Shown: positions 45,340 through 54,846 of the stretch, in pieces
Numbering within the stretch: the first letter of the stretch is position 1
Layout of the letters: each line of letters begins with the position of its first letter
Assembly: GCF_001404985.1 (NCBI RefSeq)
Contig: NZ_JRLF01000008.1
Span: 1-64,000, forward strand
DNA length: 64,000 nucleotides
Direction of reading: 5' to 3'
DNA from: Flavobacterium aquidurense
GTDB lineage: Bacteria; Bacteroidota; Bacteroidia; Flavobacteriales; Flavobacteriaceae
Notes under the pieces: generated by a model
The model's input: only the letters and a program-made list of their open reading frames with translations
What the model was told of the DNA's origin: nothing
Databases searched by the model: none
Made by a program: the position numbers and the translations under genes

Positions 45340-47271
45340 TTAAAATAAAAATCCCCAATAATTAAAATAAACACCAACAAGGAGAATCGAAAACAGAATT
45401 GTAATTGTAGTGCTTCCATTTGAAATATTCTTAAAATTAGTAACAAAATAGAGTAATGAAATAGCTGTAAGACCAATAAAAATCCATAAAGCAGTGAATA
45501 AATAATTAAATTTATCCGGTATACCAAAAGCGAGTATATAGTAATTTTGTTGAGCAGTACTGTTGATCGCAAATAGAAATGCAATAAAGATAAAAATCCC
45601 CAGAATTGATGTTACTACAATTAATACCTTTAATAGTTTAGCATTTACTACCTCTTTTTTATTTTTAAAAAAGGAAAAACCAAAGTTAAATACAGCGATT
45701 AATAAAATAGTTATGGCAATCAAAAATGGTGTAAAAAATAATAGATTAAAATCATTGAGACTGTTGGACATATTTGAGATTGCTGTACTTGATTTTACTC
45801 CTGTAACAAAATGCACTTTTGTATCTGACAATACATCTTTAAAGTTTGGTTTTTGATTGGGATTAGCCATAAAATCGTTAATGATTTTCATAGCGCTCAT
45901 TGTAAAACCCGGAACATGACCAGCAGCCGGAATGGTTAAAAAAGAACTATTTTTAAATTTTTCAGAAAGTGTTAATCCATTTTTAGCAGGTGTTATTGGA
46001 TCAAATTCTCCGGAAAAAATCAATACCGGTATATTTGATGCATACAATTTAGACAAGTCATTCTCAGATTTATTTGGGGTCATTCCTAAATTCCATTTTT
46101 CACAAACTTTGAAATCAGATCTATAAAAGGATAATCCGCCTTTTAAGTTTTTATAATTTAAAGATTTCTTGTCAAACTCATCCAAGGAATTAAAATTTAA
46201 GGCTTCATTACAGCTTACACAATAATACATACCATAATCTAAACCCAAAGCTCCGGAAAAAGCGGTTACAAGCGAGCTAAGTGCTTTCTTATTTCCGTGG
46301 TTAAATTCTGTGATTAACAAAGGTAATACCTGAATTAGTTTTTTACTGTATAGTGCTTGTTGAATTGAAATTTTAAAATCTTCGGCATTATAGGTAAACT
46401 TTCCACTTGGGATCATTTTTTTGTCAACGTTTACTGTTATCGGATTTTTAGATAATTTTTCAATAGTGCTATAAAAAACTTTTTCTAAATCAGGATATTG
46501 TTGATTGCAATTAGGATCGTTTTTACAAGCATCGAATACTTTATCCAGACTGGTCATGTAGTTTGCCGTATTTTGATCATAGTATTGGGCAATATCCGAA
46601 ATCGACGAATCTAAAATCAACGACTGAATATCTTGCGGGTAATTGTTTGCATATACCTGCGCCACATACGTACCGTAAGATGTTCCGTACACATTCCAAC
46701 TTTTTAGGTGTAGTGCTGTTTTAAGGGCATTTAAATCTCTGGCAATCGAAGTACTATTATATTGAGATATATCAATGCCTCGTTGAATTAAGCTTTCTTT
46801 ACAGTTAATGGCTTCTGTAACTTTTTGCTGTTCATCTGCCATACTGCTTTGATTTTTTGCCAGTATTTCTAAAAATTTATTTCCTAAATCGGGGCATAGT
46901 TTAGGTAAAGAATTTCCGGTTCCTCTGGCATCTACTAAAACGATGTTATAAGTATTCCTTAAAGGATTATTAAGCCAGGTGTCTATACTAGCGATACCTC
47001 CAGCTCCTGGACCACCTTCTAAATACAAAATGGTTTTGGCATTATTAGCCTTACTTTTTAAAATTGTTACGGCAATTTTAATTTCTTTACCATTATTTTC
47101 ATTCCAATTTTCAGAAACAGTCAGATATTTAAATTCGACATTACTACCATCTGTTTTTTCATTTTTAGAAAAAAAGGAGTTTGTACTTTCGAGTTTAATT
47201 TTCTTGGTTTGAGCGAATACATACACAGGTATCATTCCTACTAACAAAAACAGTATTACGAGTTTTTTCAT
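45340..47271 (-). CDS. TAP-like alpha/beta hydrolase (S33 peptidase type) with C-terminal membrane domain
   Basis: A 643-aa protein. A signal peptide (MKKLVILFLLVGMIPVYVFAQ) precedes an alpha/beta hydrolase: LYLEGGPGAGGIAS (oxyanion region), VLVDARGTGNS, nucleophile Ser in VYGTSYGTYVAQVYAN, Asp in FSGEFDPITPAKNG and His in AAGHVPGF, as in tripeptidyl/prolyl aminopeptidases. After residue ~510 there are four hydrophobic helices (for example FFTPFLIAITILLIAVFNF, VLIVVTSILGIFIFIAFLF), so the catalytic domain would be tethered outside the inner membrane. It starts 21 bp after the phosphopantetheinyl transferase stop and is the last gene of the NRPS operon. Processing of the peptide product or self-protection is a reasonable guess, not shown by sequence. 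Confidence 0.87.
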   Translation of the reverse strand: MKKLVILFLLVGMIPVYVFAQTKKIKLESTNSFFSKNEKTDGSNVEFKYLTVSENWNENNGKEIKIAVTILKSKANNAKTILYLEGGPGAGGIASIDTWLNNPLRNTYNIVLVDARGTGNSLPKLCPDLGNKFLEILAKNQSSMADEQQKVTEAINCKESLIQRGIDISQYNSTSIARDLNALKTALHLKSWNVYGTSYGTYVAQVYANNYPQDIQSLILDSSISDIAQYYDQNTANYMTSLDKVFDACKNDPNCNQQYPDLEKVFYSTIEKLSKNPITVNVDKKMIPSGKFTYNAEDFKISIQQALYSKKLIQVLPLLITEFNHGNKKALSSLVTAFSGALGLDYGMYYCVSCNEALNFNSLDEFDKKSLNYKNLKGGLSFYRSDFKVCEKWNLGMTPNKSENDLSKLYASNIPVLIFSGEFDPITPAKNGLTLSEKFKNSSFLTIPAAGHVPGFTMSAMKIINDFMANPNQKPNFKDVLSDTKVHFVTGVKSSTAISNMSNSLNDFNLLFFTPFLIAITILLIAVFNFGFSFFKNKKEVVNAKLLKVLIVVTSILGIFIFIAFLFAINSTAQQNYYILAFGIPDKFNYLFTALWIFIGLTAISLLYFVTNFKNISNGSTTITILFSILLVGVYFNYWGFLF

Positions 47272-47292
47272 TTTATTTTAACTTTTAAATTA

Positions 47293-47934
47293 TTAGTTTT
47301 TATTGTATTTTTTTAGGACGACATTATCAATGTTTGCGTTTAACGAAACATAACATTTATAATATTCATCAATTTCAATTTCTTTCAGGTAGAATTTTTC
47401 TTCCCGTATGTTTGTTGTATTTTCAAAAATCTCAAATGATTTTAAGGGCATTGATAATCCCTGACCGTGCGCTTTCATAACGGCTTCTTTTTGCGTCCAG
47501 TAATCAAAAAATGCATTTTTCTTATTGTTTGAAAGCGAAATTCTTTTCCATTCGCTTTCTGTCATCTGAAATTTAAAATCGTTAATTTTCATATCAGTAA
47601 TAACTTCAATATCAATACCTATTTCGTAATCATTACAAAGAGCACATATTACAATTTCTCCGGAATGCGAAATATTAAAATTGACTGAATCTCCTTCAAA
47701 ATAAGGTTTACTAAATTTGGTGTATTTAATTTCCTGATCTCGAAGGTCTGTCTTTTTGATTTCTTCAATTCCATTAAAAAGCAATACTCTTCCCATAAGT
47801 GACAACTGTGCATCCTGCCATCTTCTATACTTTTTTATTTTCTGCTGAAAGTCTGCTGAAAATTTTGGTAAATGATCTTTTAACAGACTCTCATGGTTTT
47901 CTTCTGAGAGATATGAATAATAAATGTAAATCAT
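47293..47934 (-). CDS. Sfp-type 4'-phosphopantetheinyl transferase
   Basis: A 213-aa enzyme that transfers phosphopantetheine from CoA to the Ser of carrier (T) domains. Motifs: P1-like FNISHSGEIVICAL, the magnesium-binding IGIDIEVI and the FFDYWTQKEAVMKAHGQGL block (WTxKEAxxK). The length fits the Sfp/Gsp class. It starts 11 bp after the stop of NRPS-1, so it is almost certainly co-transcribed and serves the synthetases of this cluster. Confidence 0.94.
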   Translation of the reverse strand: MIYIYYSYLSEENHESLLKDHLPKFSADFQQKIKKYRRWQDAQLSLMGRVLLFNGIEEIKKTDLRDQEIKYTKFSKPYFEGDSVNFNISHSGEIVICALCNDYEIGIDIEVITDMKINDFKFQMTESEWKRISLSNNKKNAFFDYWTQKEAVMKAHGQGLSMPLKSFEIFENTTNIREEKFYLKEIEIDEYYKCYVSLNANIDNVVLKKYNKN

Positions 47935-47945
47935 AACTAATAGCT

Positions 47946-50900
47946 TTAAAAGTTAAATTCAAAATCAAATACTGTATTTTTCTCCAGTTCCAATTGAATA
48001 TCCAGTAAATGGATTTCTACTTGAGTGGTGTTTATTATTTCATTTAACAGATCACAATATTTAATTGCGATAATTTTCACTGTATCTTCTTTATATAAAT
48101 TACAGTTGTAATCAATTGTACCTTTTAGTTTATGATTGCTTTCGAACAAATTAAAAACAAGAGGTATTCTGCTGTATTTATTTTCAGTGTTGTAAATGCT
48201 CAGTTTAAAATCATTCAGGTCAGTTATGCTTTCAAAAGAAAACTCCGGATTTTGATAAACCAGCATAACATCCGAAAAAGATTTTTTTATTGCCTCAAAA
48301 GGAACTTCTTCATATCCACTAATGTCTACTATATTTTTTTGTGTAGTTTTTAACAGATCACTAAAAGTTTGTTTTGCTTCAATCTGTGTTCGAAGAATTA
48401 GCGGTTTGGCAAACATTCCTATTTGATTCATTAACTCAGGAGACTCTCTTCCGGAATTTACTGTACCTATTAAAATATCATTATGATCTGAATATTTATG
48501 TATTAAAACATTTAATGCTGTTATTAAAATGGTATAAAAGGTAACCTGTTGTCTTGAAGCTAATTGTTTCAGCGCCAAAGTAGTTTCGTGTGTTAATTCA
48601 AAATCTAATGCACTTCCATTTTGTAGGTTGGTGTCTATTTCAAAATCTTTATCAAACGAATCTTTTGAAACATAGTTTTGAAGATATTCAGTCCAAAACG
48701 ACATATTCCTGCCATAATTATCTTTTGTCTTTTTATTAACCCATTCTGAGTAATCTTTAAATTGAAGTTTTAAATCCTCCTTTTCAATATCTGCTAATAA
48801 GGCGTTTTCATTGTAATTTTTGATTAGTTCTTCGATAAATAGTTCTAACGATAACCCATCCATAATAATGTGATGTGTACAGAAAAGTAAAATAAAACGG
48901 TTTTCATCAGTTTGTATTAATTGCACCCTCACCAATAAATCAGTCTCCAAATCAAATACTGTCGTATTAAATTGCGATATCGCTTTCTCAACACCTTTAT
49001 TTACTGACTTAACAACAGGAATTGAAAAATTTATATTCTCAAAAGAATTAATTTTTTGGTAAGGCGTTCCGTTGAATTCTACAAAATTTGTTCTAATTAT
49101 CTCATACTTGCGAATTATGCTATTGATGGCATTTGTGATTCGGTTTAAATCTATGCTGCCCTCGACTTTATAGGCAGAAAACATGTTGTACGCAATTGAA
49201 AAATTAGTTTCCTGAGATGCCAGCCAGATATTGTATTGAGAAGGCGTCAGATCATAAAAAACTTTATTTTGGGCTGTTGGTATAACTGATGATTGTTCCG
49301 GACGCAGCTCTTGCACATGATTAGCAAGCAATTCGATTGTTGGATATTCAAAAATAGTCTTTAAGGAAATATCAAACGAAAGTTCCTTCGCTATAAGTCC
49401 TGTTAATTTAAGTGCCTTTAGTGAATGTCCGCCAAGAACGAAAAAATTATCATTTAGACTTATTGGTTCTTGAACATTTAATACTTCTTTCCAGTATTTA
49501 GAAAGTTGAATTTCTAAACTTGAAACTGGTTCTTTAAAATTATCCAGATTTTGTTCTACCGTCTTTTGTGACAAAAATTTCCTGTCTACTTTCTGGTTTG
49601 GCGTAAGCGGGAATTCTGTTAATGCAACCACTGCATTTGGAATCATATAATAAGGCAGTTTCGTTTTTAACTCTTTAAGGATTGCCTCTGTATCAGGCTC
49701 CTGATTTTCTGTTAAAATATAAGCTACCAAAAAGGCTTCTTCCTGACTCCCCTTTTTTACCACTATAACTGATTCTTTTATTCCAAAAATGGTGTTCAGC
49801 TGCGCTTCTATATCACCCAATTCAATTCTATATCCTCGAATTTTGACTTGGTTGTCATTTCTTCCTAAAAATTCAATTTCACCTTTATAATTCCATTTCC
49901 CTACGTCGCCTGTTTCATAGAATAAACCATTATGATCAAATGGATTTACAATAAACTTTTCATTTGTGAGTGCGATATTATTGTAATATCCTTTTGCCAA
50001 TCCATCTCCGCCAATATAAATTGCTCCCTGGGTGCCTACTGGCTGTGGAAATAAATATTCGTCGAGTATATAAATCTTAGTATTATTTATTGGTTTACCA
50101 ATATTTGAAGCGTCTTTAGGCTGTTCTATTTTTTTTATGCTGGACCATATAGTAGTTTCTGTTGGGCCGTACATATTCCATACTTCTAAAGTGCTGTTTA
50201 GTAACCTCTCGGCTAATGACTCGCTTAACAAATCGCCACCACACAATATTTTTAATCCCTGATCTCCTTTCCAATTTGCATTAAAAAGCATTTGATAAAA
50301 ACTAGGTGTTGCCTGAATTATGGTAGGCTTGATTTCTTCTAATTTTTCAATGATTAAATTAGGGTCCTGCAATGTTTCCTGACTTGCAATATACAAAGTG
50401 GCACCAGACAATAAAGGGGCAAAAAATTCTAAAATTGAGATATCAAAAGAGTATGTCGTAACCGAAAATAAAATATCAGTAATAGTCACTCCAGGCTTCT
50501 GTTGCATGCTGGTTAAAAAGTTCAGCAATGATCTGTGCCCTATTTCGACTCCTTTTGGATTTCCGGTTGAACCAGATGTATAAATAATATATGCCGTATC
50601 AGCTGGTGTAATTTTTTTTGTTACCACGCCTTGAAGTTCCTCTAATCCGTCAAAGATATTTTCTAACTTAAGTGCTTCTACATTCTCTAATCCGGCCAGT
50701 TCATATCCTCTTTGCTTAATGAGTACTTTACTGGCACTATTTTCAATAATATAGCGCAATCTGTCTTCTGGAAAAACAGGATCAAGAGGAATGTATGATC
50801 TGCCAGCTTTTAATATTCCCAATAAAACTACTACCATATTGGCAGATCTGCTCATTAAAACAGCTATTGGAGATTGATCGTCCTCGCCATAGATACCCAT

Positions 50901-52385
50901 AAGTTTTTCTGCGACTTGACTGGATAATTTGTCAAGTTCGAAATAGGAATATGATCTGTAATGATCTTTTAATATTATTTTACCCGGCATTTTAAAGGCC
51001 TTTTCTCTAAATAAGCTAACGATAGTTTCTTCTTGTTGATAATTTACCTGTGTATCATTAAATGCATCCAGCACTTTTTTCAATTCATTTTCAGAAAGGT
51101 ATTTTAAGTCTCTAAGTTTTTTTTCAGGATGGTTTAAAACCTCAACGATTAGATTATCAACATGATTGGTAATTTCTATTATCGCTGATTCATCAAAATA
51201 ATTCAGATTATAATCAAAATCAATTCTTACATCTTTCAATTCATCAAATTCCCTGATGTATATCGCCAACGCTGCTCTTTCTGATTGATGGCTCAATGGA
51301 ATAACCTGTGTTTTTGTACCTTGAAAATCGTTAGAATAATTTTGCTTTTCGTATGAAAGTGTAATATTGAACAATTTTTCTTTTTCCTGAAACAGCTGAA
51401 GCTCCTGAACAAGTTTTCCTAATGGAAATCTTTGATGTCTGTAATCATTTCTTAATTGATTTTTTAATTCCTGAGTAAATTGCTGTACTGTCAGATTAAA
51501 ATCAATTTTCATTCGCAAAGGAGAGATTCCCATAAAAAGTCCAACTGTTTTTTTATATTTAGCTGTACTTCTGTTTAAAACAGGCAGGCCTATTGCAAAA
51601 TCATCATTTTGCTGTTTTCTTCCAAAATAAGTATATACGATCGCCAATATCAAATGAAAAGTGCTGCATTTATATGCCGCTGCTACTTCATTTAACTGAT
51701 TATAAACCGCTCTTTTAATGATTAATTCCTTGCGGCGGCTTTTGTTGACACCCGTTTGATGTGCCGTTCTATCAAACAAATTTTCCGGTAAATTTTTAAA
51801 CTTATCTTTCCAATATAAAGCATCTTGTCTAAAAGAGTCTGAAGTTTGATATACCGCATCATCTTCTATAAACTCCTCATAACTAAAAGGATAAATAGTT
51901 TGTACAGCGCCAAATTCTAAAATTTCATTATAATTTTGAACCAATCGCTGAAACATTAATGAAGTTCCCCAGCCATCTGTAATAATATGATGGTATACAG
52001 AAAACAAATAATGAAAGTCTTCGTCTACTTTGACTAAAGTAAAAACATGTAAAAGACCATCTCCAAATAAATCAAAGGGTTTAGAGAATTCTTCCTGCAT
52101 GTACAGATTGGCGTTATCATAAGGATTTTTATCTTTTGAAAAATCTACAAAACCTAGTTCAGAATTATGATTTTGCATTATTGTTACATCAACATCGTCT
52201 TGATTTTTTACAAGTTTTGTTCTATAAGCATCATGTTGATTTATAAGCTCTATATATGCTTTCTGGAATATTTGACTGTTTATTGATCCTTTAATTTCAA
52301 TTTTTGCACCAATATTATATATTGGTTCAGTAGGATATATTAACTGTTCAAAGTAAATATCCTGTTGTGATAGTGTTAATTTCAT
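47946..52385 (-). CDS. NRPS-1: C-A-T-C, predicted glycine module with terminal condensation domain
   Basis: A 1479-aa synthetase. ATG 52385 (MKLTLSQQDIYF) is taken as the start; the frame extends to a TTG at 52427, overlapping the exporter gene. Domains: C1 (about 1-430, HHIITDG near 132), A (about 450-960: YIIYTSGSTGNPKG, NMYGPTETTIW, YETGDVGKW, KIRGYRIELGD), T (about 975-1045, NFFVLGGHSLKALKL) and C2 (about 1050-1479, HHIIMDG, complete to its end). The pocket residues read by eye are D-I-L-Q-L-G-M-I-W-K, matching the glycine code as I know it. There is no TE or reductase domain, so the last C domain may release or cyclise the product, or pass it to a module outside the window. It starts 22 bp after the exporter stop. 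Confidence 0.93.
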   Translation of the reverse strand: MKLTLSQQDIYFEQLIYPTEPIYNIGAKIEIKGSINSQIFQKAYIELINQHDAYRTKLVKNQDDVDVTIMQNHNSELGFVDFSKDKNPYDNANLYMQEEFSKPFDLFGDGLLHVFTLVKVDEDFHYLFSVYHHIITDGWGTSLMFQRLVQNYNEILEFGAVQTIYPFSYEEFIEDDAVYQTSDSFRQDALYWKDKFKNLPENLFDRTAHQTGVNKSRRKELIIKRAVYNQLNEVAAAYKCSTFHLILAIVYTYFGRKQQNDDFAIGLPVLNRSTAKYKKTVGLFMGISPLRMKIDFNLTVQQFTQELKNQLRNDYRHQRFPLGKLVQELQLFQEKEKLFNITLSYEKQNYSNDFQGTKTQVIPLSHQSERAALAIYIREFDELKDVRIDFDYNLNYFDESAIIEITNHVDNLIVEVLNHPEKKLRDLKYLSENELKKVLDAFNDTQVNYQQEETIVSLFREKAFKMPGKIILKDHYRSYSYFELDKLSSQVAEKLMGIYGEDDQSPIAVLMSRSANMVVVLLGILKAGRSYIPLDPVFPEDRLRYIIENSASKVLIKQRGYELAGLENVEALKLENIFDGLEELQGVVTKKITPADTAYIIYTSGSTGNPKGVEIGHRSLLNFLTSMQQKPGVTITDILFSVTTYSFDISILEFFAPLLSGATLYIASQETLQDPNLIIEKLEEIKPTIIQATPSFYQMLFNANWKGDQGLKILCGGDLLSESLAERLLNSTLEVWNMYGPTETTIWSSIKKIEQPKDASNIGKPINNTKIYILDEYLFPQPVGTQGAIYIGGDGLAKGYYNNIALTNEKFIVNPFDHNGLFYETGDVGKWNYKGEIEFLGRNDNQVKIRGYRIELGDIEAQLNTIFGIKESVIVVKKGSQEEAFLVAYILTENQEPDTEAILKELKTKLPYYMIPNAVVALTEFPLTPNQKVDRKFLSQKTVEQNLDNFKEPVSSLEIQLSKYWKEVLNVQEPISLNDNFFVLGGHSLKALKLTGLIAKELSFDISLKTIFEYPTIELLANHVQELRPEQSSVIPTAQNKVFYDLTPSQYNIWLASQETNFSIAYNMFSAYKVEGSIDLNRITNAINSIIRKYEIIRTNFVEFNGTPYQKINSFENINFSIPVVKSVNKGVEKAISQFNTTVFDLETDLLVRVQLIQTDENRFILLFCTHHIIMDGLSLELFIEELIKNYNENALLADIEKEDLKLQFKDYSEWVNKKTKDNYGRNMSFWTEYLQNYVSKDSFDKDFEIDTNLQNGSALDFELTHETTLALKQLASRQQVTFYTILITALNVLIHKYSDHNDILIGTVNSGRESPELMNQIGMFAKPLILRTQIEAKQTFSDLLKTTQKNIVDISGYEEVPFEAIKKSFSDVMLVYQNPEFSFESITDLNDFKLSIYNTENKYSRIPLVFNLFESNHKLKGTIDYNCNLYKEDTVKIIAIKYCDLLNEIINTTQVEIHLLDIQLELEKNTVFDFEFNF

Positions 52386-52407
52386 AAAAATGTTTTTTAA
52401 ATGATAT

Positions 52408-54036
52408 TTAATGCCATAACGTTTCAAGTGCTCTGTTATCAGTGGATTTAACCGCTGTGTCCTTGATTATTTTTCCGAAATCAAATTTTAAAATCCTGTC
52501 AGCATGTTTAAAATAGGTGTCATCATGTGTAACTGCAATGATGGTTTTTCCTTCTGCTTTTAACTTACTTAGCAAATTTTCGTAGAAAAATTTTCTAAAG
52601 TGAGGATCCTGATCGGCTGCCCATTCATCTAAAACCAGAATAGGTTTATCTTCTAAAAGGGCGAATATCAATGACATTCTTTTACTTTGTCCTTTAGAAA
52701 AATTTCGTCTGGCAGATTCCTCTTTATCATCCAAAACAACTTTATCCATTTCCAACAGCTTTAAAAGTTCCTGGTATTTTTCATTATCCTTTAGTTTATA
52801 ATTATCATAATTATGTGAAAAAATGTGATTGTTTGTAAATACTGCTGCTGTTAAATTTTGTAATTCTACAGCGGAATTAATGGGAGCATCGTTTAATAGT
52901 ATTTCTCCCTTTGAAGGTTTATATAAACCGGTTAAAACATTAATAAAAGTACTTTTACCACTACCGTTTCCGCCCACAATAAAGATCATTTCTCCTTTTT
53001 TAACGGTCAGGTCAATTGGTCCCAGACAAAAAGATTTTTCTTTAGCACTGTCTTCGTAGTCAAAACCAATTGCATTAAATTCCAGCGAATCAAATTCAAG
53101 ATTCTGTGTAACCGAAACCTCACTGTTATCATTTTTAAAATCTTCCAGAAACTTTATTATTCTGTTGTTTGCAACAATAAAACGGGTATAAATATTTTGC
53201 ATATTTATCAGGTTATTGATAGGTCCTGTAATAAATAATAGAATAACAACGTAAGAAACTATATCTTCTTTTTTAAGTAAATCAAGGTTTGGCAGCAGAA
53301 AAAGAATGACAGCAATGACAAGATAAAAACCGTATTGACTTATCAAATTAATCGATAAGAATATATAATTTACTTTAAAGTCAAGTTCTTTTGCTTGTTC
53401 TCTATTGGGGCCTAAATGAACATTTAGTAAATTCAGTCTTCTTTCTATATTAATTTTCAATTCCTTGAAACCTTCAATGACATCATTTACATATTTATAG
53501 TAATGCTCATTATATTTTCTAAGTTCACTAACCTTTTGCGACATTGCATTGATTACGACAAAATAAATACCTCCTATTACGACTATCAAAACAATAACTA
53601 CAAGTGCGGCATAAACAGATAATGTAAATAAGTACACAATGCACAGTAACAGCATGAGCAGTGAATTAATAGTATGTGTAACTACTTCTGGCAGGGATGA
53701 AAATATTCTTAAGTCTTCTATAGCAGTGTAAAATCTTTGAGACCCCATTTTCTCTAATGTTATCAGGGGAGTGTTTAGTATTTTATTAAAAATTTTCTTT
53801 TCATTGTTGTATAATATCTCGTAGGAATATATGTTCAGCTTTTTTTGAAAATATATATTCAATAAGTACGTATATATAACAATTGATACGAAAACTATTC
53901 CCATATAATCTGTTTGAAATTCTTCTTTTCCAGAAATTACATTATTGATAATGTAGACAATTCCGAAACTCAGAATGGTATTTGGAAACGCATAAAGCAG
54001 TATATAAAGAATTTGTGAAAGTTTTAATTTTAGCAT
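52408..54036 (-). CDS. Cyclic peptide ABC exporter (SyrD/PvdE type)
   Basis: A 542-aa fused membrane-ATPase half transporter. Six helices lie in the first ~300 residues (for example ILYILLYAFPNTILSFGIVY, LLMLLLCIVYLFTL). The nucleotide-binding domain has Walker A VGGNGSGKSTFINVLTGL, the signature region NFSKGQSKRMSL, Walker B PILVLDEWAADQDP and H-loop AVTHDD. Proteins of this TIGR01194-type family export siderophores and cyclic lipopeptides made by NRPS. ATG 54036 is the start; a longer frame to 54081 begins with TTG and would overlap the thioesterase stop. Being inside the operon makes it the likely product exporter. Confidence 0.93.
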   Translation of the reverse strand: MLKLKLSQILYILLYAFPNTILSFGIVYIINNVISGKEEFQTDYMGIVFVSIVIYTYLLNIYFQKKLNIYSYEILYNNEKKIFNKILNTPLITLEKMGSQRFYTAIEDLRIFSSLPEVVTHTINSLLMLLLCIVYLFTLSVYAALVVIVLIVVIGGIYFVVINAMSQKVSELRKYNEHYYKYVNDVIEGFKELKINIERRLNLLNVHLGPNREQAKELDFKVNYIFLSINLISQYGFYLVIAVILFLLPNLDLLKKEDIVSYVVILLFITGPINNLINMQNIYTRFIVANNRIIKFLEDFKNDNSEVSVTQNLEFDSLEFNAIGFDYEDSAKEKSFCLGPIDLTVKKGEMIFIVGGNGSGKSTFINVLTGLYKPSKGEILLNDAPINSAVELQNLTAAVFTNNHIFSHNYDNYKLKDNEKYQELLKLLEMDKVVLDDKEESARRNFSKGQSKRMSLIFALLEDKPILVLDEWAADQDPHFRKFFYENLLSKLKAEGKTIIAVTHDDTYFKHADRILKFDFGKIIKDTAVKSTDNRALETLWH

Positions 54037-54070
54037 TTTTTTAATTTTTAAATCAATATTAGGTTTTGCT

Positions 54071-54790
54071 TTATTTTTCAATAGAAGCCTGACAACAGTT
54101 CATAATTATATTTCCTAATTCAAAAGGATGTTCATGAATAAAAAAGTGGTTTCCTTTTAAAATTTTAAATTCAAGATCGGTGTTCGTAAAATTGCCCCAA
54201 TTTTCGATTCTGGTATAGAGTTCCTCTTCATTGCCCATCATCGCAAAAATTGGAACATTAATCCGTATTCCTTTTTCTGAAAAAAAGTATTTTTCAAGAC
54301 ATTCAAAATCGGCACGCATTATTGGAGCAAAGTATTCGTAGAGCTCATCATTATCCAGCACTTCTCTGGGTACGCCTCCCAGTTTTTCGAGAACCTCTTT
54401 AAATTGGAAATCATCTAATAAATACCGAATGATATCTTCTTCTTTTTTTATCCCGGGTCCCGGATTTCCTGATACAATCAATTTTTCAGGAGGATCACCA
54501 ATTGCTTCCAGTCTCTTAGTTAAAGAAAGACCTATCGTGGCTCCCATACTATGCCCAAATAGTACATAAGGAGCATTGTTTCTAAGTTTTTTTATCTGAG
54601 AAAAATAATCCTCGATTACTTCACTTTTTGTTTTCAGTAATTTTTCACTGAACCGTTTTCCTCGTCCGGGCAGTTCAAGAGCAATAAATTCAATATTTGG
54701 ATCTATATGTTTTTTAAGGAAATCATAAGAGTAAACGCTGCCACCGGCAAAGTGGAGTAGAAATAGCTGAAACCGATTATTTGTATCCAT
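54071..54790 (-). CDS. Type II thioesterase (GrsT/TycF-like)
   Basis: A 239-aa discrete alpha/beta hydrolase that clears mis-acylated or blocked carrier domains. Motifs: LFLLHFAGGSVYSYDFL at the N-terminus, LPGRGKRFSEKLL, the nucleophile Ser in LFGHSMGATIGLSL (about 92) and the C-terminal His in LKGNHFFIHEHP. It lies 56 bp after NRPS-2 and 34 bp before the exporter ATG. It is an editing enzyme, not an integrated chain-terminating TE; in some pathways a discrete TE does release, so both roles are open. Confidence 0.93.
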   Translation of the reverse strand: MDTNNRFQLFLLHFAGGSVYSYDFLKKHIDPNIEFIALELPGRGKRFSEKLLKTKSEVIEDYFSQIKKLRNNAPYVLFGHSMGATIGLSLTKRLEAIGDPPEKLIVSGNPGPGIKKEEDIIRYLLDDFQFKEVLEKLGGVPREVLDNDELYEYFAPIMRADFECLEKYFFSEKGIRINVPIFAMMGNEEELYTRIENWGNFTNTDLEFKILKGNHFFIHEHPFELGNIIMNCCQASIEK

Positions 54791-54846
54791 GTTTATTTAG
54801 TTTATGAATGTCAATGTTTTTATATCTTTTTATTATTAATGTAGAA

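Noticed and set aside
52408..54081. Longer exporter start at 54081
   Set aside because: That codon is TTG and would overlap the thioesterase stop; ATG 54036 begins a sensible first membrane helix.
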